Of a stretch of 64,000 nucleotides of DNA, positions 24,879 through 36,574 are shown one piece after another. Under the pieces are notes generated by a model. That model was not told where the DNA came from and made no database searches. It worked only from the letters and a program-made list of their open reading frames with translations. A program made the translations under genes and the position numbers. Position 1 is the stretch's first letter. Each line of letters begins with the position of its first letter. This stretch comes from Lindgomyces ingoldianus (Eukaryota; Ascomycota; Dothideomycetes; Pleosporales; Lindgomycetaceae), in NCBI RefSeq assembly GCF_010093535.1, contig NW_022985163.1, positions 1,884,453 through 1,948,452 of the forward strand, read 5' to 3'.

Positions 24879-25978
24879 ACGTACTTCACAGGCAAGTTGC
24901 TCACACACCTAAGTTGCTCACTTTTGCCAAGACCCTACTAAACCACCCTTCCTACACTAATCTATTCCCTATAACACTACTTAGACGTGCTAAAAGAATG
25001 TTAGATACAGCTTACACTCTAAGCTTTTAAATAAGACATAAAACTCTTAAAGAAATGTACTGCAGCTATGTGCAGAGTTTTATAAAAAATAATAAATAAC
25101 TACAGCGCTAGATAACCTTTATAAGCTAATTCTACAGCTAAATTATAAAGGCTAGGTAATAACAAGAAGCAGGTAATTGTTAAGACTATACTTAAGCTAT
25201 ATGCGCAAGGAATTTCCCCTTAAATAGAATTTATAGCTAATATAGCTAATTCTTTGCGCACTAAGCGTAATCTAGGCTATGTTTACATAAACTAGCCTAG
25301 TATATTTGTAAAGCATTATTTAGAGCTTAAAGTAAAGTTTTAAGCATAAGTATAGTTAAAAGATATTTAGCTAATTATACACTCTATCTTGCTAAAGTTG
25401 TACGTGTTATTATCCTAGATGCTATACTTAGCTTTAATATTCTTTATAAGGCTAAACCTGCTCTAAATTACCCTAGGACTCTTATAAAAGGCTCTCTTAT
25501 AGTTGTACTTACGCTGAAATGTTACTTTAAGCTCTAAATAACGCTTTATAAACATACTAGGCTAGTTTATGCAAACATGGCCTAGATTACGCTTAGCGCG
25601 CAAAGAATTAGCTATATTAGCTATAAATGCTATCTAAGGGGAAATTCCTTGCGCAAATAGCTTAAGTATAGTCTTAACAATTACCTGCTTCTTTTTATTA
25701 CCTAGCCTTTATAATTTAGCTGTAGAATTAGCTTATAAAGGTTGTCTAGCGCTGTAGTTATTTATTATCTTTTATAAAACCCTGCACATAGCTGCAGCAT
25801 GTTTCTTTAAGAGGTTTATGTCTTGTTTAAAAGCTTAAAGTGTAAGCTATATCTAACGTTCTTTTAGCGCGTCTAAGTAGTGTTATAGAGAATGCATTAG
25901 TGTAGGAAGAGTAGTTTAGTAGGGTCTTAGCAAAAGTAAGCGACTTAGGTGTGTAAGCAACTCTCCTGTAAAGTACGT
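24879..25978. mobile_element. fold-back pogo derivative P4, 1100 bp
   Basis: P4 is flanked by TA (24877-24878 and 25979-25980) inside P3. Both ends are the 5' end of a family-1 pogo element: the left arm (24879 to about 25371) is the reverse complement of the right arm (about 25493-25978), with a spacer of about 120 bp made of more internal 5' coding sequence. It lacks the transposase C-terminal half and could move only by using another element's transposase. A transcript through it would fold into a hairpin of nearly 490 bp. Confidence 0.85.
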
Positions 25979-26960
25979 TATAGGTATAATTATAAAAAAG
26001 CGCTTTATAAAGATCTAAAGGTTATCTAGAGCTAGTTTTACCTAGTAGCTAATATAAAAGCTAAGTATAGTATTTAGAATAAAGACATGTATAACTTTAA
26101 TAAGTTAAGCTTTATAATAAGCTAAATATTAACTAAAGTAGTTATTATAGCTTTAAAGAGATAAAGACAGCTAAAAGTAATATAGTAAGGTAATAAAAAG
26201 TAGACAACAGTTATCTTAAGCATTAATGTAATAAAGTAAGCTATTCTACCTTTTATTATTTTTAAGGGCTGCTATTACTTTTTTACTTAGTATAAAAAAA
26301 ATCTACTTTAGAACTAGGTTATTATAGTCTCTAAAAATAGCTAGATAATAAATAAGCTTAGGCTGCAGTAGTTAAAGCACTTTAATAAGTATATAAAAAA
26401 AAAGTTATAAGCGCTTATTAGCTTTTTATTATTAATAGCTATAAGAGCTATAACTTACTTAATTTTTAGTAGTACTATAAAAAAAATAAGATTATTACTA
26501 TTTATATACCTTTATACTTATTACACTTTTTATAGCCTTTTAATGTAGGTTGTTTTACCCTTTTAAAAAAGGTATATAAGTGCTAAGCTAAAGATCTTAT
26601 GTGTAACTAGATTACTTATATTATAAAACTTAAGTTTCTACTATGCTTTATACACACTTATAATGTAGTAATTACTTTTAGGAATATCTAAGAAGGGTTT
26701 TAAAGCGCTAGTTTAGTCTTATTTAACTTAAAATAAGTTAAAATAGCCCTTAATGTCTAGTTATATACTTTATTACTACTACTACCTATTAATAACAAGC
26801 CCTAGCAGTTATAAACCTTAAGTAATACTTTTAAATTTAAGTTATAATTAATGCTTATAAAGGTAAAATTTTAGAGGCATATAAATAGCTTACTAACATT
26901 TATAGTAAAGGCCTTTAAGAAAGTCTTAAAAAGGGTAGTAATTATTACATATAAGCTAGT

Positions 26961-27157
26961 TGTGGAGGATAAAATAGCCTGGCAGTAGCTGTTTAGAAGA
27001 TTAGATAAAGTGACTCTGCTATCTAAGAGAGCTAAGGGCTCTCCTTATATACACTAAGCTTTAGAACATAATATCTCTAGATCCTAAGCTGCGTCCTAGG
27101 CTCTAAGCCCTAGTCCCAGGCTCTAAGCCCCGGCCAAGGCTCTTAGTATACGCGACA
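26961..27157 (-). repeat. element C 3' LTR, 197 bp
   Basis: On the minus strand it starts TGTCGCGTATAC and ends CCTCCACA. TATA motif GTATATAAGG (minus strand, about 27045-27055) precedes the presumed transcription start. The left, outer side is unmutated (TGTGGAGGATAAAATAGCC); the right, inner side carries TGAG-to-TAAG changes. A polypurine tract, GGGGGGTG on the minus strand, lies at 27158-27166. Confidence 0.88.
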
Positions 27158-27549
27158 CACCCCCCAGGTGAGCTGCGCAGCAGCTTACCTACGTAGAGCG
27201 TTACCTTAGCTTGTTAGAGCAGCGCTAGGCGTTTACCCTATGTTTATGCTTATTATCCTTAGTAATTCTAGTGCTTGTCGCCCTAGGCAGTGTAATGCTT
27301 GTTTCTCTAAGCAGCGCAGGTTATGTGCTTGCTATAATTACTATAATAGAGGTAAATAAATTCTACTGCTTTCTAAGCTGTTGTTCTTTAGATCTAACTA
27401 ACATGCTATATGTAAGTTAATGCTTTTAAGCTTTAAAAATAACTTTAAACTTATCTATAATTTCTACTAATATTTATATAAAGATTAATAAAGCTGAAAA
27501 AGCTGCCTACTTGTGTGCTGCTGCTCTGCAGGGCCGCATCGCCTACAAG

Positions 27550-27890
27550 TGTTAGATATGCGCACCTACTGTCAAAACAGGAGGAACGTTTGACGAAAGC
27601 TGCTACATAGTACGAGCAATAAGCTCGAACAGTATGTTGCTGCAAATTGCTGCATTTTGCAGCATTTTGCAGCATGTTGCAGCAAATTGCAGCATGTTGC
27701 AAGCTGGTCGCGCATAGGGCTAGTGCGCGAGGGACTCGGATCGGCAGAACAAAAAGCCGAGCAACACGAGTAGAGCAGAAAAAGGATTAATAAATAAACA
27801 CGATCAATACAATCAATCAATTATCCCATACATCATATCCAAACCCATCATTCATCTCAGGAAGCCCAGAAACAGTGCTTCAATCTGACA
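27550..27890 (+). repeat. solo LTR of copia family D, 341 bp
   Basis: It starts TGTTAGATATGCGC and ends CAATCTGACA, with exact target duplication ACAAG at 27545-27549 and 27891-27895. It carries about 6 units of the 10 bp TTGCAGCANN repeat. A few TCA-to-TTA and TGA-to-TAA differences from the copy at 12504 show light RIP. Confidence 0.95.
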
Positions 27891-28045
27891 ACAAGCCCGC
27901 GCCCACTAACCCCCGCCGCCCTGCGCCTGCCACCCCCTGCCGCTCTGCGCCCACCACCCGCAAGCCCGCGCCCACCACCCTCCGCCGGCGCCCGCTCCAC
28001 GCTCCGGCCTCGACTCCCTGCTGGCCTCTCCCTAGTGCGCTCCGC
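27891..28045. repeat. GC-rich, C-rich low-complexity island
   Basis: A segment dominated by CCGCGCCCACCACCC-like units in the middle of AT-rich sequence. The minus strand carries four G runs (27896-27921: three, three, five and three G, loops of 3, 5 and 4), a canonical G-quadruplex pattern. It flanks the D solo LTR. Open frames over it on either strand are composition artefacts. Confidence 0.75.
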
Positions 28046-28389
28046 GCGCAGTCCTGTCTAGGCTGCATAAAAAGTGCGCTTATAGGACCCTCTAGTAGGA
28101 AGTGCTATAATTCTGCCTCTAGCAGTTTACGCTGTTAGCGCTATTCCTCTAGGCACAGCTACCTGCCCTTATAAGCCCTATAGTAGTGTGTAAGGTAATT
28201 TAGCTTTTTAACCTATTTATAGTCCCCCTATTACTGTTGTCTATGCGCAGCGCCTTATTACAGCGCTTATTGTAAAGGACAAGCAGGTAAGCTTCTCTGC
28301 AGAGATTATGTGTTATACCCTAGATTAGACTAACAGGCTATAGGCTGTATCTTAGCTTTAGCTAGTTCTTTAAGCTCTGCTTAAAGAGG

Positions 28390-28497
28390 ATATAGTAAAA
28401 AAAAAAAGAGAAAGAAAAAAAAAGAAAAAGAGAAAGAAAAGAAAAAAAAAAAAAAGTAGAAGTAAAAGAGATAAAGAAAGAGGAAAAGAAGAAGGAG
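28390..28497 (+). repeat. purine tract of about 110 bp
   Basis: Almost pure A/G sequence (AAAAAGAGAAAGAAAAA-type), inside the 3' part of element C. On the element's sense strand it is a polypyrimidine tract. No function is evident. Confidence 0.8.
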
Positions 28498-28569
28498 TAA
28501 AGTAACGTGTCCCCTAGGCTCCTAGCGCGTTGCTAGCGCGCTAAGGAGCTCTTAGGTAAGCTTATTAAT

Positions 28570-29373
28570 CTTCTTATAGTTTAAGCGTTCTGTGTTTCTG
28601 CGCATCTTATGTACTAAATCCCTGCTTAATCTTTATAGCATAGGGGAGTGTCTTTACTAGTAGATAGCCCTCTTATTTCTAAGCAGTATAAAGATGTCCT
28701 TACTATTAATAATTAATAATTTCTTCTTTTAGAAGCTTATTTACATGTTTTTAAAGTTAAGAAGCTGCTTAAAGTGCTTAAATTACTATCTTAGTAGGTG
28801 CTTTATAAGTCTATCCACTAGCATGTTGCTTATTTTAATATAGCGCACTTTAAAAGATCCTTTTGTATGCTTCTAGCGCAGCCACATGTTCTAGATATTA
28901 ATGTAGCGTAGGTAGGTAGTTATCTAGGCGTTCTTTTCTACTACTAACTAGATTGTCTACTAGTTGTTATAGTAAATCTGCTATAGTGTGCTTAGCTCTA
29001 GAGTAAGCTCTTTAAAAAAGCGTTTTAAAGCTAGCAATTTCTTTATAATATGCGCTAGAGCAAGTAGCTTAGCCTTTATTATAAACATAGTTACTATTAG
29101 CTAAAAAGCTGCTTTTTATAAAATTAGTCCTTTAAAAAGTAAGATAATATATTTATAAAATAATTATCTAGTCTCTATGTAATTAGCGAAAGACGCGTCT
29201 CTACACATAATAAGTTGCGCGCCTTCTAGTGCTCTATACTGTATGCCTGTATGCCTTGTACAGTATAGGTACATAATTGCCTAGTTTACTGCCTAGAAGT
29301 GCTACTTTTCTAGGTTTATTAGGTAGTAAAAGAGCTAGAATGCTGTAAACACTACATTAAGATGCACTATAAT
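28570..29373 (-). pseudogene. element C RNase H domain
   Basis: The minus strand reads YHREIASFKTLF-type and SNMLVDRLIKHL segments, the C-terminal end of copia RNase H (the family's V-D-x-L-T-K-x-L signature; compare KMLVDRLTKAL in element D). The polyprotein is cut at 29373/36575 by G4a, after which it continues into RT. Confidence 0.78.
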
Positions 29374-29663
29374 TGTAACGATTCTACGAATCGTTCCATC
29401 TCGGGTCGCTCGGATCCTATCCGAAGGGTCCCCGTATCGGCCCCGACCATGACTCGACCCAGTCCCCCGCAGTTGTCCCTATTCCCTTATGTATTTAGTC
29501 GCACCTCGCCCCTGTAGCTAGCTCAGTAGTTTTCTAATATCCTACGTACAAGGCCTATAGGTGTTATTAGTATTCCTAGGTCTCTAAGTCCCCACGCACT
29601 TCTATATACCTCTAAGTGGATTTATACCGCATTTAGACCTATTGTCTTGCCTGCGCTATTACA
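29374..29663 (+). repeat. G4a 5' LTR, 290 bp
   Basis: It starts TGTAACGATTCTACG and ends CTGCGCTATTACA. The first roughly 130 bases are intact and CpG-rich; the last part is RIP-mutated (for example GGATTTATACCGCATTTAG against GGATTCATACCGCATTCGG in the 3' LTR). Comparing the two LTRs gives the mutation spectrum directly. Confidence 0.93.
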
Positions 29664-29899
29664 TTATATTAAAAAACTTACTTTTGCTAGTAATAGCCTT
29701 ATTAATAATATTATATTAATTGTTTGTTTAACTATGTCTAAGTTCTAAAAAGCGTCTAATTTAGTTTAGGTTACTATTTTTACACACTATTACATTAAAT
29801 TATTTAGTTAGTATAGATAGGATCTTAAAGACTTTCTGTTAACTAAAGCCTTTAAGTTTAAAACTTCCTATCCCCTGCAATTAAGATTACCTTTAGAAA

Positions 29900-32800
29900 A
29901 GTTATAAAAAGTGCGCTAAGGTAGAAACTTAAAGACTACTAATAACTTATTAAAATTAAGGACAACTACTAATACCTAACTCTTAACTACTATTAGATCT
30001 TATTGCAAAGACTGCAACCTATTCTAGCTACAGCTAAGGCAAGATGCCTGCCTTTAAAACTAAACTACTACTAACCTTAACAGCTAAACCCCTTTTTGTA
30101 GGACCTAAAGCTAAAAACTTACTAGATTTAGAGTTAAACTCTAGCAGCATAGCCCTTAAAGACTAAGTTACTTAGTTAAGGGCATAAATTAAACAGCTAA
30201 CTAGATTAAAAACTATTAGTCCTAATTATCCCCTACTAACTACTAAATTACTTATAATAATGCCTTAAATTACCCCTACTACTCTAATAGTAAAAGACCT
30301 TTTAGGCACTCTTAAGCTCTCTTAAAGCTACCTTACTAAACGCACGCCTAAGATTAAGAACCTTATAAATAGCAAAAAACCTATGTTTAAATAATAGTAA
30401 GCCTTTATTATAGACAGACTTAACATTAATGCAGATTACTATTAGAGTAAGCGCGCACGCATGGCGCTAGTATAGGGACACACTGCTAGTATCGCAAAGG
30501 AATACCTAGAGCCTAGATACCTAGCTAAATTAAATTACTTTTAGTTTAGAAACACAAAAGAAATAATTAAGCTTTTATAAACTTACTTTATTACTAGCAA
30601 CAAAAAGACAGAGGCGTAACAAGTGTTTTAAACTCTAAGGATAAGCAAAGAAAAAGTGTTTTCTACCTTTAAAGCTTACTTTATTAGTACTGCTATTAAA
30701 AAGTCTATATTAAAGTTAAAATAGTTCTTCTACTTATAAAAAAAAATACTGCCTAGCCTAAAAGTACTAAACTTAGGTTTTAAGCACACTTAAAAGGGCT
30801 TCTTTAAGACTATAGTAGCCCACCTAACAGCCTACAACATAGAAAGAAGAAATACCTTTACTATTTTAAAGTAAACTGTTAATCTTACCTAACAGTCTAC
30901 TATTAGACCTAGTATAGATTAGTCTTAGAAGGTTTCTAGTAATACATCTAAGGCAGTATACTATTCCAGTGCACCCTGACCTGCACCTCTGTTAGTACCC
31001 TAGTCTACCCCAGCTACCTACTAACAACCTAGCTAGACACCTGCCTCTAAAAGACAGACAACTCCTAGTAACTATTATAATTATAGAAAACTAGAACATT
31101 TTACTAGCAATTATCCTATTTCTAGAGTACAAGAGATTAAGGTAGAGCAACAGGAATTTAAGAAAGAGTTTATAGATGTAAACAATTATAACCTAGATGC
31201 CTTCTAAATAAGAAATAGCAACACCTAAAAAAACTTTTTATTCTAAGCTTAAGTAAGTATAATCTATTAAACATTAATTTATTACACTTGTTTAGAGGAA
31301 AACACTTCTAAGTCTCTACTGTTTTGTATTTAAAAAGCATTAGAGTCTATTTAAATCCCTTAGTTAATACTAGCGCCTATAGTTTTTTATTTATTAACTT
31401 ACTAACTACTAAGTTATTATTCTAATGCTTTTATATCTCTATCTAACACTTACTATTTAAAGTTATAGTTAAGGGCTTTTAAAATTAGATCTAAGTCCCT
31501 ATCTACTAGTATATCTGCCTGCACATGTAAATTAATAGAAGAAGCATCTAAAACTACCCCTTTATTATTATAAACCTTAGCTCCTAAAATTACATTATTA
31601 GCATTAAATAGTTATGTTGTTTTAAACTCTATCTAGATATAAAAAAGAATTAGATTATATAGCCTAGTAAATATCTGCCTACTTATAAACTTTTACTGCC
31701 CTTACTTATGCAATTAACCTAGCCTACACGTAATAAAAAAGTAGAGCTAGATATTAAACAACGCAACGCACTATAGAAAAAGGACTAATTTTAGTAGTTA
31801 TACAGCCTAACAATCTACTGCATTAAGGGTTTGCTAAGGCTACTAAAATTATACAGATCTTCTATTATCTATAGTCTAAAGACACTTAAATTATCTTTCT
31901 GCCTATCTATTAAGAAGTCTAGAACAGGTTTAAAGGAGGTCTGTTTAGCCACTATTGCCCTAATTTTAGCAAATGCTGTTTATTTTAACATAAAAAAAAA
32001 GAAAAATAAGTTCTTTTTAACTTCTATCTATAAAATTAAGCAGTTAATTAAAGACAAGTAAGCCTTATAGTTAGACGCTAAACATAAAACTAAAGCATTA
32101 GTAAACCTCTAATTACCCTTTAAATACTATTAGTACTAAGATGTATTTAGTCACACAGCAGCTTACTAGCTACTAGTACATTGTCTATATAACTATAAGA
32201 TTGTTCTTACAGAGCCTCTCCCTAACAGTTACAGTCTGTTGTACAAACAGAACCTTAAGAAGCTAGAAGCAATAAAGAAGTACATTATAGACAATCTAAA
32301 ATATAGCTTTATTAAGTAAAGTTAGAGCCCTTTTACATCTCTTATTTTTTATGTACAGAAACTAAATAGCAACTTACATATTTGCGTTAATTACTACAAA
32401 CTTAACACTTTTACCTGCAAGAATGTGTATCTAATACTGTGCATAAACAAACTTCTATTAAGGCCTACTAAGGTAGTAATTTTTACTAAGTTTAATATTT
32501 ACGCAGCTTTTAATAAGATTAGAATAGATCTAAGTTCTAAGAAGTGTACTACCTTTTAGACATAATACAGAACCTATAAGTATAAAGTTTTGCCTTTTAG
32601 ATTATGTAATAGTCTAGTAACTTACTAGCGCTATATAAATAATATATTAATTAACTATCTAGACAATTTCTGCATTGCCTATCTTAATAACATTCTTATT
32701 TACTCTAAAAACAAGGCAACTTATATTCTTTATATTAAAAAAGTCTTAGAAAGGCTCTAGTAAGTAGGATTATAAGTAAAAATTAAAAAGAGTAAATTTT

Positions 32801-35120
32801 ATGTTACTTAAATAAGGTATCTTAGCTATATACTTTTAAACAAAGGACTAGAGGTTAACCTAAAGAAAGTAGAGGTGCTACGCAACTAGCAGGCGCCTAC
32901 TACTATAACAAGTGTAAAATCCTTCTTAAGCTTTACTAAATTTTATTAGCAATTTATTCTAAAATTTTTTTATATAGTAAAACTAATTATTACGCTTTAG
33001 AGCCCTACTACTTTTTTTATATAAACTTTAGAGTATAATGTGGCTTTTAAAAAGCTAAAGTCTACGCTACTAAGTATACCTACACTCTACTATTTTAACT
33101 TTATATTATAAACTAAAATTAAAACTAACACTTTTAATAAGGTAGTAGCAGAAGTTCTCTCTTAAAAACAAGTAGATAAAAATTAGTGCCCTATATTATT
33201 CTATAGTAAGGTCCTATCTAGTTTAGAGCTAAACTAGGAGATATATAATAAGAAGCTATTTATAATTATTACTGTGTTTAAATAATAAAGGGCTAAGCTT
33301 ACATCTATAGCAATAAGCACCTTAGTATATACTAATTATTATTTATTAGAGTACTTTATAATAACAAAAGTGCTAAATGCTTATTAAGTTTATTAAGCTA
33401 AAAAGTTAGCTTAGTATTACTTCTAAATTAAGTACACCCCTAGTAAGAATAACACTAGGGCAGACATTCTTAGTTATTATAAACAAGACATAGAAAATTT
33501 AAAAGCAGCTTAAACTAATAATAAGTTAAGAGTTCTACTAAGACTACACTAACTGCACCCCTAAATTAACTCTAAACTAGCCTAGTACTATATTACTTAA
33601 ACAACAACTTAAGCAGCTACACTAAACATTATAAAAGGACTAAACTAAGTTATGTCTTTAGATTCTCTAGAATTAATTAACATATTACTTTAAAAAAATT
33701 AAGCCTTTTTTACACAAAAGTAAAAACTTCTACTTTACTATTATTAGATAGAAAACAGACTACTCCTCTATGCTAACTACCTATGTGTGCTAGCAGACTT
33801 GTTACTGTGTACCTAACTTATCTAAGAAGTCTATAACTAAGTATCTTTAGCACATTCTAGTGCTACTAAGACCTATTAGTTACTAGCCTAAAAGTACTAC
33901 TAGAAGAGTATAAAAGCTACTTATAAATAATATGTACAGAATTACCTCCTCTGTTGCAAGGCTTATCTAAAACAGACCTAAACCCTAGGCTTTATCTACC
34001 CTCTGCTAATTCCTGCTTAACTAATGCAGCACCTGTACATTAACTTTAAAGAGTTCTCTAAAAACAAGTCTAGATATAATTAAATTATAGTTATAATTAA
34101 TTACTTATTAAAACAAGCTATTTTTATCTCTTACTACAAAACAATTAACGCCTAGAAAATAGCTGCTTTGTTTATTTAATAAGTGTACTATTTTAGCTAC
34201 ACACCTAAAACTATTATTTTTAATTAAGGACCTTAGTTTATATCTAGTTTTTAGTCTAAATTCTGTTAAATTCTAGGCGTAAAAGTTAAGCTTTTTACTG
34301 CCTATTACAAAAAAACAGATAGCTAAACAGAGATTATAAATAAGTATATTAATTAAAGACTAAGGCCTTTTATATTCTTTTACTAAGATAACTAGAGTTC
34401 TTTACTGCCTCTAATTAATTAGGCTTAGATAACCTTGCTCTATGCAATAATTAAAATGTCTTTATATTAAGTCTTATATAGCTCTAAACTATGTTAAAGC
34501 TAGGACTAGAAACATTCTATAAAACCTATCACAGCTATAGACAAGCTAAATTATAAGGATGCCTTAGCATTAGTAACCTACATGCATGCAGCCTAGGAGT
34601 TAGCTAAGACCTACATAGAAAAGGCCTAGGATTAGATGCAAACTGTAGTTAATTGCTACTACTAGCTAGTTAACTAGAAGGTTAGTAATAGAGTCTACCT
34701 AGACACTAAAAACCTAGCTGTTTAAAGACCTAGCTAAAAACTATCTAAATAATAAAAAGGCCCCTTTAAAGTACTTAAATAAGTTAGAAACTTATACTGC
34801 CTAAAGCTACCTCTAAGGTTAAAGATACATAATGTCTTTGCACTAAACATGCTTTACAAAGACTCTTAGAATCTACTTCTAGAACAAGAACCTCTAAAAC
34901 TCCTTAAAATTACTATTAATAAGGTAGAAAAGTAGAAAGTAGAGGAAATACTTGCTAGCAAGCTCTACTAGAAAACGCTTAAGTACTAGGTAAAATAGGT
35001 AAAACACAACTTTAATCTAGTTTAGTATAAGGCTTTAAATTTTATAAGTTCTCCTTATAAACTAAAGGCCTTTTATAATAAGCATCTAAATTAGCTAGGA
35101 CTTTTAAGGGCCTTATAAAA
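29900..35120 (+). pseudogene. G4a Gag-Pol with chromodomain
   Basis: Gag lies at about 30000-31200. Its zinc knuckle (31083-31125) reads YYNYRKLEHFTSNYP, a CCHC motif whose Cys codons became Tyr. Protease is near 31290-31560 (VNTSAYSF, degraded from an Asp-Thr/Ser-Gly-type site). RT (32200-32830) has KVVIFTKFNIYAAFNKIRI and YLNNILIYS, both catalytic Asp lost. RNase H spans 32960-33520. Integrase spans 33740-34700, with a readable LGVKVKLFTAYYKKTDSxTE. The chromodomain (34920-35110) reads EEILASKLY...LKYxVKxVKHN. Loss of active-site residues and numerous stops make it inactive. Confidence 0.88.
31831..32061 (+). pseudogene. open fragment of G4a Pol between protease and RT
   Basis: A 76-codon open stretch in the Pol frame, corresponding to the linker upstream of the gypsy RT domain (VCLATIALILANAVYFN followed by Lys-rich sequence). 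It is a chance survivor of RIP, not a separate gene. Confidence 0.65.
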
Positions 35121-35259
35121 GTAGATTAAGGCTTTTAAAGCTAGTGTAAAAGGTATAGATTACTTAGCAGATAATAAAGTATAGAAGTAAAAAGTTAAAT
35201 TATATTTTTATATAATATTATTATAACTCTACAGACATGTTGCTTAGAAGGTCTAACAG

Positions 35260-36284
35260 TAAGCTGTTAGACACCTCTAGACTCTTTTCTTCCTTCTTCT
35301 CTACCCTTCTTTCTCTTCTCTCTCCTCTCCTCCCTCTCCTTTAGACCCCTCTTAAACCCCCTCTGCTTTGTCCTTAACTGCCTAAGAGTACTGCAATGTC
35401 TGCTTAAAGGTTAGACACTAGAGCTTCTAGGGCTAAAACCTAACAAAGCAGCTTAGTGTTTTAGTAGAATAAGGCTACCTAGACACTAGCTGTAGGAAGA
35501 CTAGCTTTTTAACTCTTTATAACCTGCGCCACCTGCGCTAAGTTCTAAGCAGACTTTAAAACAGCCTTAAAGGCCCCCTTTTTATCCTCCTTACTCCCTA
35601 TGTTTTAGGCCGCCGCCTATAGCTTAAGATAGCCCTAAAGGACTAAGAATTTCTTCTTATAATATAAGAGGACCTACACGCGCGTTAGTAAACTATACTC
35701 TAGCTATATTAAACTATATTTATACAAGGTTGCATTTTTTATTGCGTAAAGTGTAATACTTGCATTTCTTTAATCTAAAGAACTAAAAAGAGAACTTAAC
35801 TTAAAGGCTATAGGCTAGGGCGTAGGCAGCCTAAAAGCAGATAACTTAAAAAGGCCTTTAAAGAGGCTTTAGAAGGGGGGCAGAGCAGCATAGTAAATTT
35901 CTTTAATGCTATAATTAGTTAGTAGACTAAGCTATAGGATGTTAAGTGCACAATAATACCTACAAAGTAGAGAATTTAGATAATAGCTAAAAAAGAAACT
36001 AATAAAATTAACTAGACTATATAGGTAAAGTAAGTAAACACTTATTACTATAAATAATAAATTTACTATATTAATAATAACTACACTGCTAGTTACTACT
36101 AAATAAAAACATTATAATAAAGGCATTATATTAGTATTAAGTTTTTAGTCTATTTCTTAGTAATAAGAAATTTTAGTTAAGATAGTTATACTTATTATAT
36201 CTTATCTAAATTAGTTTTAAAGCATTTTTAAATACTTTCTAAACACTGCAGATAGGGACTATTAGCCTATAAAGGGGGGGGTAG
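35260..36284 (+). other. G4a region between chromodomain and 3' LTR
   Basis: About 1 kb with no recognised domain on the plus strand. It opens with a polypyrimidine tract (35278-35345). On the minus strand there is a helical-looking frame (AFKAVLKSA near 35560) and, in another frame near 35760, KCKYYTLRNKKC; neither can be joined into one frame by eye. It ends in a polypurine tract with seven or more G (36270-36284) abutting the 3' LTR. Confidence 0.6.
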
Positions 36285-36574
36285 TGTAATAATTCTACAA
36301 ATTGTTCTATCTTAGGTTGCTTAGATCCTATCTAAAGGGTCCCTGTATTAGCCCTAACTATAACTTGACCTAGTCCCCTGCAGTTGCCCCTATTCCCTTA
36401 TATATTTAGTTGCACCTCGCCCCTGTAGCTAGCTTAGTAGTTTTCTGATATCCTATGTACAAGGCCTATAGGTGTTATTGGTATTCCTAGGTCTCTAAGT
36501 CCCCACGCACTCCCATATGCCTCTGAGTGGATTCATACCGCATTCGGACCCATTGTCTTGCCTGCGCCGTTACA
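36285..36574 (+). repeat. G4a 3' LTR, 290 bp
   Basis: It starts TGTAATAATTCTACA (mutated) and ends GCCTGCGCCGTTACA (intact). The pattern of damage is the reverse of the 5' LTR: inner left part mutated, outer roughly 100 bases intact. Confidence 0.93.

Larger units (their letters stand above)
27158..28560 (-). other. element C region between RNase H and 3' LTR
   Basis: About 1 kb of C-element sequence outside the solo D LTR. No protein domain is recognised. It contains a GC-rich island (27891-28045), a purine tract (28390-28497) and otherwise AT-rich degraded sequence. A plus-strand frame at about 28100-28480 has several Cys pairs and runs into a Lys-rich stretch encoded by the purine tract, but it is too broken to call. 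Confidence 0.5.
29374..36574 (+). mobile_element. complete Ty3/gypsy chromovirus G4a
   Basis: A 7201 bp element with two 290 bp LTRs and exact target duplication ATAAT (29369-29373 and 36575-36579), inserted in element C with nothing inserted inside it. It is the only full-length copy of the G4 family here and the reference for the G4b fragments. It lies four levels deep inside G4b, so the G4 family was active in at least two separate periods. Confidence 0.94.

Noticed and set aside
27875..28138. Pro/Ala-rich frame and its antisense Gly/Arg-rich frame
   Set aside because: Low-complexity GC-rich repeat; no domain, no conserved start, and one end lies inside the D LTR.
28100..28480. Possible second antisense Cys-rich gene in element C
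   Set aside because: Several Cys pairs and a Lys-rich tail appear in one frame, but there is no second copy to compare and the tail is just the purine tract.
35278..35345. Polypyrimidine tract as a splice or promoter signal
   Set aside because: It lies after the G4a chromodomain with no adjacent exon or start; no evidence beyond composition.
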